DNA from: JBGPTK01 sp041497605
GTDB taxonomy: Bacteria > Acidobacteriota > Terriglobia > Acidiferrales > UBA7541
NCBI GenBank assembly: GCA_041497605.1
Contig: JBGQGW010000029.1
Location: forward strand, 1-21,606
DNA: 21,606 bases
Reading direction: 5' to 3'
Numbering within the stretch: the first letter of the stretch is position 1; the number at the start of each line of letters is the position of its first letter. A program made the translations under genes and the position numbers. Under the pieces are notes generated by a model. That model searched no databases and was not told where the DNA came from. It worked only from the letters and a program-made list of their open reading frames with translations. Below, piece by piece: positions 15,180 through 21,606 of the stretch.

Positions 15180-17627
15180 TCAGAAAGCGTAGCGGACCGC
15201 AAACGTAGCCAGGCTGCCGTTGAAGTCCTGCGAACCGATCGGCGCCAGCCCGGTGATCGCGGAGGGCGCTTTGCCGTTGTAGCCATAGTAGTTCCACGTC
15301 GTCTTGTAGCTGAGCCCCTTATACAGATCGATCTGAATCATCGCGTAGGGTTTCTGGTAATTGAAGGCCAGCGCAGTAAGGGGCTGAAGTGGATTCAGAA
15401 CGAGGGTGCTGCCGCCGACAAACGATCCGGCATAGCCGACCGACGCGGTGATCGCTTTCATGGGCTTGAAAATGACATCGCTATAGGCGAAGTGTTGCAG
15501 GCTGTTGTAGAACCCGTTGGCGCTCAGGGCGACTGGAGAACCTGCGATGGGGCAAGGAGTCGTCGGTAGTCCCGGCTGTCCCGAGGCCGCGAAGCAGACC
15601 AGAGCTTCCGAGTGAATGTCGTTGTAGCTGTAGCCCAGATCGAAGGTGAACTTCGGATTCGGGGAGAGGATGGTGACGAAGCTGTACGTCCGGCCATGCG
15701 CGAGGTTATTCACCTGGAACACGTTGTCGCGGTTTTCGTGAAGATCCATCGCGCCGTCGATGCTCATCCATGGCCGCGGCGTGTAGGTCGCGTGAATCTT
15801 ATACTGTTGCACTTGCCGCGGGCTGGTCCGGAACAATGCAAAGTCGCTGTAACCGAACAAGAAATCGCCGCTGATTCGCAGCGTGCCCATGGGCCGGAAC
15901 GTCAGGCCCACCACCGCGGCGTTGGTGCTGATTTCCGTGATGTTGCGCTCCGTATCGAGGCCGATCGCATCCAGACCAACCGCGATGATCGACCCATTCG
16001 CCTGAAGCGTGCATTTCGCTGGAAGCACGCCGCCCACCAGCGCGCAATCCCCGCGGGCAGCGAGACGGAAGTTCAGGGCAGTGCCCGTGGGTCCGCCGGG
16101 AAAGTAGACTTCCGCGATGTCCTGAGCTTGAAAGAAATCGGCCACAACCCGGTTCTCATAGAGATAGCCGATTCGAGCGCTGAACCGTTTCGAGAAATCG
16201 TAGAGCAGTTCGAAAGTGTTGGTCTTCGAATTTTGCCCGAGGAATCTTGAGTTTGTTTCCAACTCCAGGTCCGCGCCCGAACTCGAAGTGTGTTGTGGGC
16301 AGGTCGCGGCGGTGAAGGGAGCCGGGCAGGTTGCCGCGCTAAAGGCAGGCGCCAGCGGAAGCAACATCGATGGGAAAGTGCCGCCCGGCGCCGGAGCTAC
16401 CGAGAAAAGATTTCCCACCGCAGCATTCCACACGCCAGGAATCCGCCAGTTGTTGTACGCGAAGGAATCCTCGATGCGAAACTTCTCGGTTACCGAATAA
16501 ATGCCGGACCAATCCGCGGTTACCGTAACCCTCTTGGCATTCGCGGGGCCAGTGCTCGTGGTGGCGCGAGTCGCCGTCCGCGTGCTGAGTCCGCTCGAGA
16601 GTTCGTTGTAATCGGGGATCTGGTTATCTGACGAGCTGTAAGCCACCGAACTGGTCATCTCGAAATTCCGGAAATAAGACGACCGCAGGCCAAGCCGCTC
16701 CGTGGGCATGAAGTTGCGTGGACGGCCCGCCAGGCTGTACGACAAGAGTCCGCTGCAATTCGCCTTCACCGTCGGAGGAGTTGTGGCCGGATTGGTGACT
16801 GGCGCGGCGCAGGGCGTTGTTCCAGTATAGATAATGCCCAGGTCAACGGGTACCGCTCCAGTGAGCTGAAAAAGGAAATTCTGGTCGGTGGCCGTATCGT
16901 CTTGCTTGTAGTAATTCAGGAACTGATCGTAGGAGATGGTCGTCCGCGGCACGATCGTGTAGTCCACTCCCAGGCGGTAGGCATTCATGGTGCTGGAATC
17001 CACCCGGTTAAGGCGGGTGATCACCGAAGTGTCCGAAGTCCACGACTGCGGACCCTCGTTGCGGTAGTGGGAATAGCCCAGGCGGAACCGCAGCCGCGAT
17101 TGCGGCAGAATCGTCAGGTTGTAGTCCTGCATGCGGCGCACTAGGTCGAGCGAGTGCGGCGAATTGACGATCGGAGTGGCCGGATTGAAAGAAGTCGGGT
17201 TCAGCGGATTCGCCAGCAGGTTGTAATTCCAGAAATTCTTGTCCCGCCGGAACACGCCGCGAAAATCGTACCATCGGTTCTTCCCGATCCGCAGCCGCGT
17301 CACGTTGTTGGGATCTCCGCCGTACCCAAAGTTGCTGAAGTTAAGGTTGTCGAAAAATACTCCCCGGTGATCCAGCGACCGCATATCCAGCGTGTAGTCG
17401 AACAACCGTACGCCGGACCCCAGGTTTACGAACGTATCGTAGTTGTTCTGGTTCCCGTTGACCCAGTTCCCGCGATATCCGAACTCGACCGATTGCTGGA
17501 TATTATAATTGCCGGAATCAATGCCTTTTGTCCCGGTATTGTCTTGGGCCCAAGAAGCGGACGCGAAAAAAGGCGCCGCAACGAGAAGCAAGCAGCCGAG
17601 CAAGCGAATTCCGACCCGAACGTTCAT
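15180..17627 (-). CDS. Outer-membrane beta-barrel, MtrB/PioB-like decahaem partner
   Basis: A protein of 815 residues. The signal peptide is about 1-27 (cut near ASWAQ). The mature chain is made of alternating amphipathic strands rich in Y, N, R and F, with long polar loops, and ends in VRYAF, the aromatic C-terminus recognised by the BAM machinery. Its place directly after a decahaem DmsE-type cytochrome, and its size, match the MtrB/PioB role: a porin sheath that lets the haem wire cross the outer membrane. Identity to MtrB cannot be judged here. Eight mature cysteines form four close pairs (273/291, 434/443, 528/539, 678/692), probably loop disulphides; the N-terminal CxxC of Shewanella MtrB is absent. 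ATG at 17627 follows GGGGTG. Confidence 0.85.
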   Translation of the reverse strand: MNVRVGIRLLGCLLLVAAPFFASASWAQDNTGTKGIDSGNYNIQQSVEFGYRGNWVNGNQNNYDTFVNLGSGVRLFDYTLDMRSLDHRGVFFDNLNFSNFGYGGDPNNVTRLRIGKNRWYDFRGVFRRDKNFWNYNLLANPLNPTSFNPATPIVNSPHSLDLVRRMQDYNLTILPQSRLRFRLGYSHYRNEGPQSWTSDTSVITRLNRVDSSTMNAYRLGVDYTIVPRTTISYDQFLNYYKQDDTATDQNFLFQLTGAVPVDLGIIYTGTTPCAAPVTNPATTPPTVKANCSGLLSYSLAGRPRNFMPTERLGLRSSYFRNFEMTSSVAYSSSDNQIPDYNELSSGLSTRTATRATTSTGPANAKRVTVTADWSGIYSVTEKFRIEDSFAYNNWRIPGVWNAAVGNLFSVAPAPGGTFPSMLLPLAPAFSAATCPAPFTAATCPQHTSSSGADLELETNSRFLGQNSKTNTFELLYDFSKRFSARIGYLYENRVVADFFQAQDIAEVYFPGGPTGTALNFRLAARGDCALVGGVLPAKCTLQANGSIIAVGLDAIGLDTERNITEISTNAAVVGLTFRPMGTLRISGDFLFGYSDFALFRTSPRQVQQYKIHATYTPRPWMSIDGAMDLHENRDNVFQVNNLAHGRTYSFVTILSPNPKFTFDLGYSYNDIHSEALVCFAASGQPGLPTTPCPIAGSPVALSANGFYNSLQHFAYSDVIFKPMKAITASVGYAGSFVGGSTLVLNPLQPLTALAFNYQKPYAMIQIDLYKGLSYKTTWNYYGYNGKAPSAITGLAPIGSQDFNGSLATFAVRYAF

Positions 17628-17725
17628 GGCTTTTCACCCCGCTGAATTTGGACTTGAAATCCCGATGACTCATGGGTCGCGCCCGTCTTTTTTCCGATCT
17701 GTTCTAGAAAATTCATGGAGGCGCC

Positions 17726-18691
17726 CTACTTGAAAAACGTCCTGTCGACATTCGATCCGTGGATCTGCGGGTGGCACAGGATGCAGGCCTGGTACTGCGC
17801 CGCCTGGTTGTGGAACGACGGCGTGCCGGGGGCCCCGCTGAAGCTCGATTCCGTATGGCACTGCAGGCACAGCAAATTGACGTTGCTGAACTTCAGCATG
17901 TGTGGATTCGGTGATCCGTGCGGCGTATGGCAGGAGGCGCATCCTTCGGTCTTCACCGGCATGTGCTCGAAGACGAACGGTCCCTGCTTATCGATATGGC
18001 AGGTGAAGCAGACCGCATCCTGCGTGGCCGACGCGCGCACTTGCTTCGGCTTCACGGTTCCGTGCGGGTTGTGGCAGTCGGTGCACTGCACCAGTCCCTC
18101 AATTACGCGGTGATGGAATGGCATATTGAATTGCGGCTTCTGTTGCAGATGGCAGGAGAAGCAAAGCTCGGGCTGCGATTTGACCAGTAGGAATTCCTTC
18201 GTCTGCGCGTGATGGGGCGAATGGCAGGAAATACAGCTCACGTCATTTTTGCGATGCAGGGAGTTCGTCGCATTCATCTGCTGCGGCCCCGATGCGTGGC
18301 AGGTGAGGCACTTGCTATTCACCTTCTCGGTCGAGGCGCCTTTGAAGCTAAAAATCTTGGTCTTATCGGCAGGGTCACCGGTGTGCTCCTCTCCCGGCCC
18401 GTGGCACCCCTCGCAACCTTGCTTCGATGCCGTGGCGTGTGGATCGAGTAGGGTCTTGTAGTGGGGAGACTTTTCGTAGCCGTTGAAGACGTCTTCGTGG
18501 CAAGTCTTGCAGGTGTCTGATCCCACGTACCCCTTTTCGGACGGTTTTTGGTCTGCCGTTTTCGATGCCGCCGAATCGGACTTGCTCTTATCTGCCGCCT
18601 TTTCCTGCGCTTGCGCTGAACTGATCAGCAGCCCCGTCAACATCAGCATGGCTGCGAAAACACAGAATCCCAGCCCCTTCACTCGCCCCAT
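17726..18691 (-). CDS. Decahaem c-type cytochrome, DmsE/MtrA/PioA family
   Basis: A protein of 321 residues. The signal peptide is about 1-28 (SSAQAQ); a Lys/Ser/Asp linker follows (30-53). Ten CXXCH sites start at residues 61, 93, 128, 153, 177, 203, 228, 251, 275 and 303. The last motif, CILCHPQIHGSN, is characteristic of DmsE/MtrA proteins, and the size and haem count equal those of Shewanella MtrA. Such proteins sit inside a beta-barrel porin and carry electrons across the outer membrane; the barrel is encoded 98 bp downstream. ATG at 18691 has an excellent ribosome binding site (GAAGGAGG). Two Crp/Fnr-type palindromes lie about 100 and 122 bp upstream of the start. Confidence 0.96.
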   Translation of the reverse strand: MGRVKGLGFCVFAAMLMLTGLLISSAQAQEKAADKSKSDSAASKTADQKPSEKGYVGSDTCKTCHEDVFNGYEKSPHYKTLLDPHATASKQGCEGCHGPGEEHTGDPADKTKIFSFKGASTEKVNSKCLTCHASGPQQMNATNSLHRKNDVSCISCHSPHHAQTKEFLLVKSQPELCFSCHLQQKPQFNMPFHHRVIEGLVQCTDCHNPHGTVKPKQVRASATQDAVCFTCHIDKQGPFVFEHMPVKTEGCASCHTPHGSPNPHMLKFSNVNLLCLQCHTESSFSGAPGTPSFHNQAAQYQACILCHPQIHGSNVDRTFFK

Positions 18692-18784
18692 GAGAATCCT
18701 CCTTCGAGCTACTGATCAGTTTTGCATCTAAATGGTTCATTACGGTACGACCGACATGATCGCGCAAACGAATCGCTGAATTCC

Positions 18785-18798
18785 GTGACTAATGTCAC
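18785..18798. promoter_or_regulatory. Crp/Fnr-type site 1 upstream of decahaem cytochrome gene
   Basis: GTGA-CTAATG-TCAC is a palindrome with the Crp/Fnr-family 6-bp spacer. Its centre (18791.5) is about 100 bp before the decahaem start and 22 bp from the next site. Confidence 0.75.
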
Positions 18799-18804
18799 TT
18801 CTGA

Positions 18805-18822
18805 ATGTGACGGCCATCACAT
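18805..18822. promoter_or_regulatory. Crp/Fnr-type site 2 upstream of decahaem cytochrome gene
   Basis: ATGTGA-CGGCCA-TCACAT is a perfect 6+6 palindrome matching the CRP half-site TGTGA with N6 spacing. Its centre is 18813.5. It sits between the regulator gene's stop and the decahaem gene. Confidence 0.8.
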
Positions 18823-18874
18823 GCCCCGATCGACATGCAATGGCACGAATCAGCTATGGAAGGAGGATAGTGGC

Positions 18875-19594
18875 TTATGCTCCCCCGAGAATTTCGAGGG
18901 CTGGGCGATCGCAAATGACTAAGCTGGAGCCTTTTATCTGCACGAGTTTCTTCTTCCTGAATTCAGAGAACAGCCGCGTCACCGTCTCGCGCGATGCTCC
19001 AATCATCTGGGCAATTTCCTCGTGAGTCAGGGTTAACGTCAGCCGGTTCTCATCCTGCTGCGAGCCGGGATGGTGGCCCGCCCAATCCAGCAGGAACTTG
19101 GCGAGCTTCGCCGCGGAGGAACGCGAAAGCCCGAGCGATCGCACTTCCTGATAAGCCGCGTGATAAATGTTCGTGAGCAGTTGTGCCACCTTCAGCGCGG
19201 CATCGCCATGGTCCTTCAGGAAGCGAAGGAACAGCTCCCGCGGAATGAAATTGGCTTGTCCCGGTTCCAGAATCTCTGCAGTCGCCTCGTACGGTTCGCC
19301 GGAAATCGTTCCCGGAAGTCCGACGATTTCCCCGGCTTCGGCAATTCGCAGGATCATGGTCTTGCCCTCGGAGGATGCCGCCGAAAGCTTCACTCGCCCG
19401 GAGCAGATGATGAACACGCCTCTCGGCGGTTGTCCTTCCACAAAAAGAAACGCACCTTTGGGATACGTCGCGCTCGAGGTGATCGCGGACAATTTCTGGA
19501 CGCCCGCGGGCGGCAAATCACAGAATATCCGTTCCTCTCGCAGGGGACACGTAATGCAGTCCTCGATAATTCGTAATCCGTATGGTGCTTGCAT
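18875..19594 (-). CDS. Crp/Fnr-family regulator with FNR-like cysteines
   Basis: A protein of 239 residues from ATG 19594; an in-frame TTG at 19609 would add five. The N-terminus has C13, C16 and C25 (CITC, eight residues, C), and C64 follows in the cyclic-nucleotide-fold domain (FIICSGRV). Four cysteines in this layout suggest an FNR-like iron-sulphur or redox sensor. The roll domain (about 35-120), dimer helix and a C-terminal winged helix (about 189-220) follow. The recognition helix has RETVTR (202-207), the CRP-type R-E-x-x-x-R pattern, predicting TGTGA-type sites, which are found on both sides of the gene. It probably controls the electron-transfer genes downstream and itself. Its position is 183 bp upstream of the decahaem gene, same strand. 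Confidence 0.92.
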   Translation of the reverse strand: MQAPYGLRIIEDCITCPLREERIFCDLPPAGVQKLSAITSSATYPKGAFLFVEGQPPRGVFIICSGRVKLSAASSEGKTMILRIAEAGEIVGLPGTISGEPYEATAEILEPGQANFIPRELFLRFLKDHGDAALKVAQLLTNIYHAAYQEVRSLGLSRSSAAKLAKFLLDWAGHHPGSQQDENRLTLTLTHEEIAQMIGASRETVTRLFSEFRKKKLVQIKGSSLVICDRPALEILGGA

Positions 19595-19731
19595 GGAAAT
19601 CGTCCGCAATTATATGCCCAAATTTTAGGATTTTGCTCCAAATCTTGGAAGGTTATCTCTTGGTAACTGTCACCTCTCCAAAAAGATTACCGTTCTGCTT
19701 ACGACTTCTAATAACGCTTCTGGGTCTGCGC

Positions 19732-19745
19732 GTGACGTGCGTCAC
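19732..19745. promoter_or_regulatory. Crp/Fnr-type site 3 in the divergent intergenic region
   Basis: GTGA-CGTGCG-TCAC, extended by one base each side (CGTGA/TCACG). Its centre is 19738.5, about 145 bp before the regulator ATG and 82 bp before the Cys-rich protein gene. Confidence 0.75.
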
Positions 19746-19753
19746 GCTGACCG

Positions 19754-19767
19754 GTGACTTCTATCAC
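19754..19767. promoter_or_regulatory. Crp/Fnr-type site 4 in the divergent intergenic region
   Basis: GTGA-CTTCTA-TCAC, centre 19760.5, exactly 22 bp from site 3 and 60 bp before the ATG at 19820. That position is compatible with activation of the Cys-rich protein gene. Confidence 0.75.
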
Positions 19768-19819
19768 TGCCTCCAACACCCGTCTCCATGCACACTGTCT
19801 GGGAGATGAGGAGGGCGCG

Positions 19820-20230
19820 ATGCCACAAGACAATCGAAACCTGGTCGAAACCCTCAAATCGGAGCTCGATTTCCTGAAGAAGGGCGGCTACGGCCGGTCT
19901 CCACGAACCCCTTGGAAACCTCAGTTGATCTTTGAGGATTCACCCGTCTGCATGAATTATGATTCCAAGGAAAATCCTCGACCATGCTCCGAATGTCTCC
20001 TGATGCAATTTGTTCCGCCCGAATCCCGCGGCGAAAAAATTCCATGCCGGCACATCGCGCTGAACGCGGAAGGCCAAACCATCGAATCATTTTACCAATA
20101 TGGGACCCAGTCTGAACTCGAAGATTCACTTCGGAATTGGCTGGAGCAGACCATCGCCCGCCTCGAGAAGGAACCATCGGAATCGCAGGTTTGCACAAAT
20201 TGCTGCGGCGAGTGCGAAACGAAGCACTAA
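19820..20230 (+). CDS. Cys-rich hypothetical protein (136 aa), likely metal-binding
   Basis: I do not recognise a named family. There is no signal peptide, so it is probably cytosolic. Eight cysteines are C44, C56, C59 (PCSEC), C76 (PCRH) and a C-terminal cluster C125, C128, C129, C132 (CTNCCGEC). The first 75 residues hold a conserved-looking block (KKGGYGRSPRTPW, PVCMNYD, LLMQFVPPE). The cysteine pattern suggests an iron-sulphur or zinc site, or a redox switch. ATG at 19820 has AGGAGG 5 nt upstream, so in-frame codons further upstream are not the start. Two Crp/Fnr-type sites precede it and a strong terminator follows, so it is a monocistronic unit probably controlled by the divergent regulator. 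Confidence 0.85.
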   Translation: MPQDNRNLVETLKSELDFLKKGGYGRSPRTPWKPQLIFEDSPVCMNYDSKENPRPCSECLLMQFVPPESRGEKIPCRHIALNAEGQTIESFYQYGTQSELEDSLRNWLEQTIARLEKEPSESQVCTNCCGECETKH

Positions 20231-20349
20231 AAATACTGTGGTTCCGAATCAAGGCCGAAATCTTCTCTTCTCTAAAACTGCCTGGATTTCCTTCAACGTA
20301 TAAGTGCGCTTGCGCGCCGGGATCAGCTTCTCGATTCCCAATGAAAAAT

Positions 20350-20383
20350 CGCGGGCGGCCTGAACAGCACCGCCCGCGTTTTT
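20350..20383 (+). terminator. Rho-independent terminator after the Cys-rich protein gene
   Basis: A perfect 9-bp stem (CGCGGGCGG 20350-20358 with CCGCCCGCG 20370-20378) and an 11-nt loop is followed directly by TTTTT. An A-rich stretch before the stem lets it also serve the converging alcohol dehydrogenase gene. Confidence 0.88.
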
Positions 20384-20410
20384 GGGGCTGTCTTCGCTGA
20401 GGACCTGCCA

Positions 20411-21520
20411 CTACGGTTTAATGGCCACTTTGATCACACCATCTCGCCGCTCGCCGAAGAGTTGATACGCTTCGGTGATCCGGTCGAGGGGAAAAGTGTG
20501 AGTCAGAAGTGGGGCAAGATTGAGTCTGCCGTTGCGCACCAACTCCATCAGCCGGCGCATTCGTTCTTTGCCGCCGGGGCACAGCGTGGTCACGATTTTG
20601 TGATCGCCGAGCCCAGCGGCGAACGCATCAAGCGGCACGGAAAGTTTTCCAGAGTAAACGCCCAAACTCGATAGCGTCCCACCCGCTCGCAGCACGCGCA
20701 GCGCATTTTCAAAAGTCTGCTGCGTGCCCAGGGCTTCAATGGCCACATCCACGCCCTTGCCGCCGGTGAGGGATTTGATTTTTTCAACCACGTCGCACTC
20801 TTTGAAACTGAGCACCACGTCGGCGCCCATTCGCCGGGCCATTTCCATTCGAATGGGATCGGATTCAACCGCGATGATCAGCCCCGCGCCCTTCAGTTTT
20901 GCACCCGCGGTGGCGCACAGCCCAATCGGGCCTTGCGCGAATACGGCCACCGAATCGCCGATCTGCACTTCGGCAGTTTCAGACGCCGAAATGCCCGTGG
21001 AAGCGATGTCCGCGAGCAGGATTACCTGCTCGTCCGCCAGCTCATCCGGAATTTTCGCCAAATTTGCCTGCGCATACGGGACCAATAGATATTCCGCTTG
21101 CGCGCCGTTGATGGTGTTCCCAAATTTCCAGCCGCCGATGGCGCCGCCGCACTGCGACCAATCGCCGCCGAGGCAGTAATCGCATTGCCCGCACGGCGTG
21201 ATCGCGCCGACCAGAACACGCTCACCGGCTTCGTATCCCGTGATTCCCACTCCAATCTCGTGAATCACACCCACGGCTTCGTGCCCGATCACCAGGCCAG
21301 GCTTCACCGGATACTCGCCTCTTAGAATGTGCAGATCCGTTCCGCAAATTGTAGTCAGCGTCACCCGGATCACGACTTCGCCGGGGCCCGGCTTCGGTAC
21401 CGGCACTTCTTCGATTCCAATTTGATTGGCGCCGCGAAAAACCAGCGCCTTCATCATCGCCAGGTTCTTTTCTTTCCCATTACGTGTCCGTTCCAGTGTT
21501 CCTTCCAGTGCTACTGGCAT
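20411..21520 (-). CDS. Zinc-dependent alcohol dehydrogenase (MDR superfamily)
   Basis: A protein of 369 residues. The GroES-like domain holds catalytic zinc ligands C59 (CGTD), H80-E81 (GHE) and D171 (LLADIASTG), the Cys/His/Asp set of Clostridium/Thermoanaerobacter-type secondary alcohol dehydrogenases. Structural-zinc cysteines C110, C113, C116 and C124 are all present (CGQCDYC). The nucleotide-binding loop is AQGPIG (195-200). It interconverts an alcohol and its aldehyde or ketone with NAD(P)H in the cytosol; the substrate is not predictable. ATG at 21520 has GAGGAG 6 nt upstream, but the family usually begins at MKALVF (residue 23), so an internal ATG is possible. A near-match Crp/Fnr site lies about 75 bp upstream. 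Confidence 0.93.
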   Translation of the reverse strand: MPVALEGTLERTRNGKEKNLAMMKALVFRGANQIGIEEVPVPKPGPGEVVIRVTLTTICGTDLHILRGEYPVKPGLVIGHEAVGVIHEIGVGITGYEAGERVLVGAITPCGQCDYCLGGDWSQCGGAIGGWKFGNTINGAQAEYLLVPYAQANLAKIPDELADEQVILLADIASTGISASETAEVQIGDSVAVFAQGPIGLCATAGAKLKGAGLIIAVESDPIRMEMARRMGADVVLSFKECDVVEKIKSLTGGKGVDVAIEALGTQQTFENALRVLRAGGTLSSLGVYSGKLSVPLDAFAAGLGDHKIVTTLCPGGKERMRRLMELVRNGRLNLAPLLTHTFPLDRITEAYQLFGERRDGVIKVAIKP

Positions 21521-21588
21521 TGCCCACTCCTCACTTCAACTGCACCTACCGCTGTCCCACTTCTACGCGGCACAGAGGACTCGCTGCT

Positions 21589-21603
21589 ATGACCTGCATC
21601 ACA
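21589..21603. promoter_or_regulatory. Degenerate Crp/Fnr-type site upstream of alcohol dehydrogenase
   Basis: ATGA-CCTGCA-TCACA matches the GTGA-N6-TCAC pattern of the four sites above with one mismatch. Its centre is about 75 bp before the ATG at 21520. It is at the window edge, so a second tandem site cannot be checked. Confidence 0.4.
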
Positions 21604-21606
21604 CCC

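Overview
The window looks like a chromosomal segment of a GC-rich, Gram-negative soil-type bacterium, most likely an Acidobacteriota member. The hints are a tricorn-type protease with a long Lys/Asp linker, a large DmsE-type cytochrome/beta-barrel pair, and Crp/Fnr proteins with N-terminal cysteines. This lineage call is inference from gene content; there is no rRNA or tRNA gene here to fix it.

Left part (1-9170), housekeeping and metabolic genes: the 3' end of a tricorn-like S41 protease (+); a YbhN-type flippase-fold membrane protein (-); a DapB/2,4-diaminopentanoate dehydrogenase-like oxidoreductase (+); a beta-hydroxyacid dehydrogenase (-); a small conserved-looking protein behind an operator-like palindrome (-); a zinc-ribbon membrane protein (-); and ribonuclease R (-). 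A secreted TPR protein follows on + (9484-10788).

Central part (10997-18691), the striking region: five cytochrome or porin genes that together look like a complete trans-envelope electron conduit. On + is a NapC/NirT-type hexaheme inner-membrane cytochrome resembling Geobacter ImcH. Facing it tail to tail on - is a fusion of 13 c-type haems with a cytochrome-b membrane domain, resembling Geobacter CbcL. Reading upstream on - come a soluble monohaem cytochrome c, an 815-residue outer-membrane beta-barrel (MtrB/PioB-like role) and a decahaem DmsE/MtrA-type cytochrome. Inferred electron path: quinol, then one of the two inner-membrane cytochromes, then the periplasmic cytochrome c, then the decahaem wire inside the barrel, then an extracellular acceptor (or the reverse). 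No outer-surface cytochrome is visible.

Right part (18692-21606), the probable control unit: a Crp/Fnr regulator with an FNR-like cysteine set. It is flanked on both sides by tandem GTGA-N6-TCAC palindromes whose centres are exactly 22 bp apart in both intergenic regions. One pair faces the decahaem gene; the other faces a Cys-rich 136-residue protein and the regulator's own upstream region. A zinc alcohol dehydrogenase on - has a near-match of the same site upstream, at the right edge. This suggests one regulon linking redox or oxygen sensing to the electron conduit.
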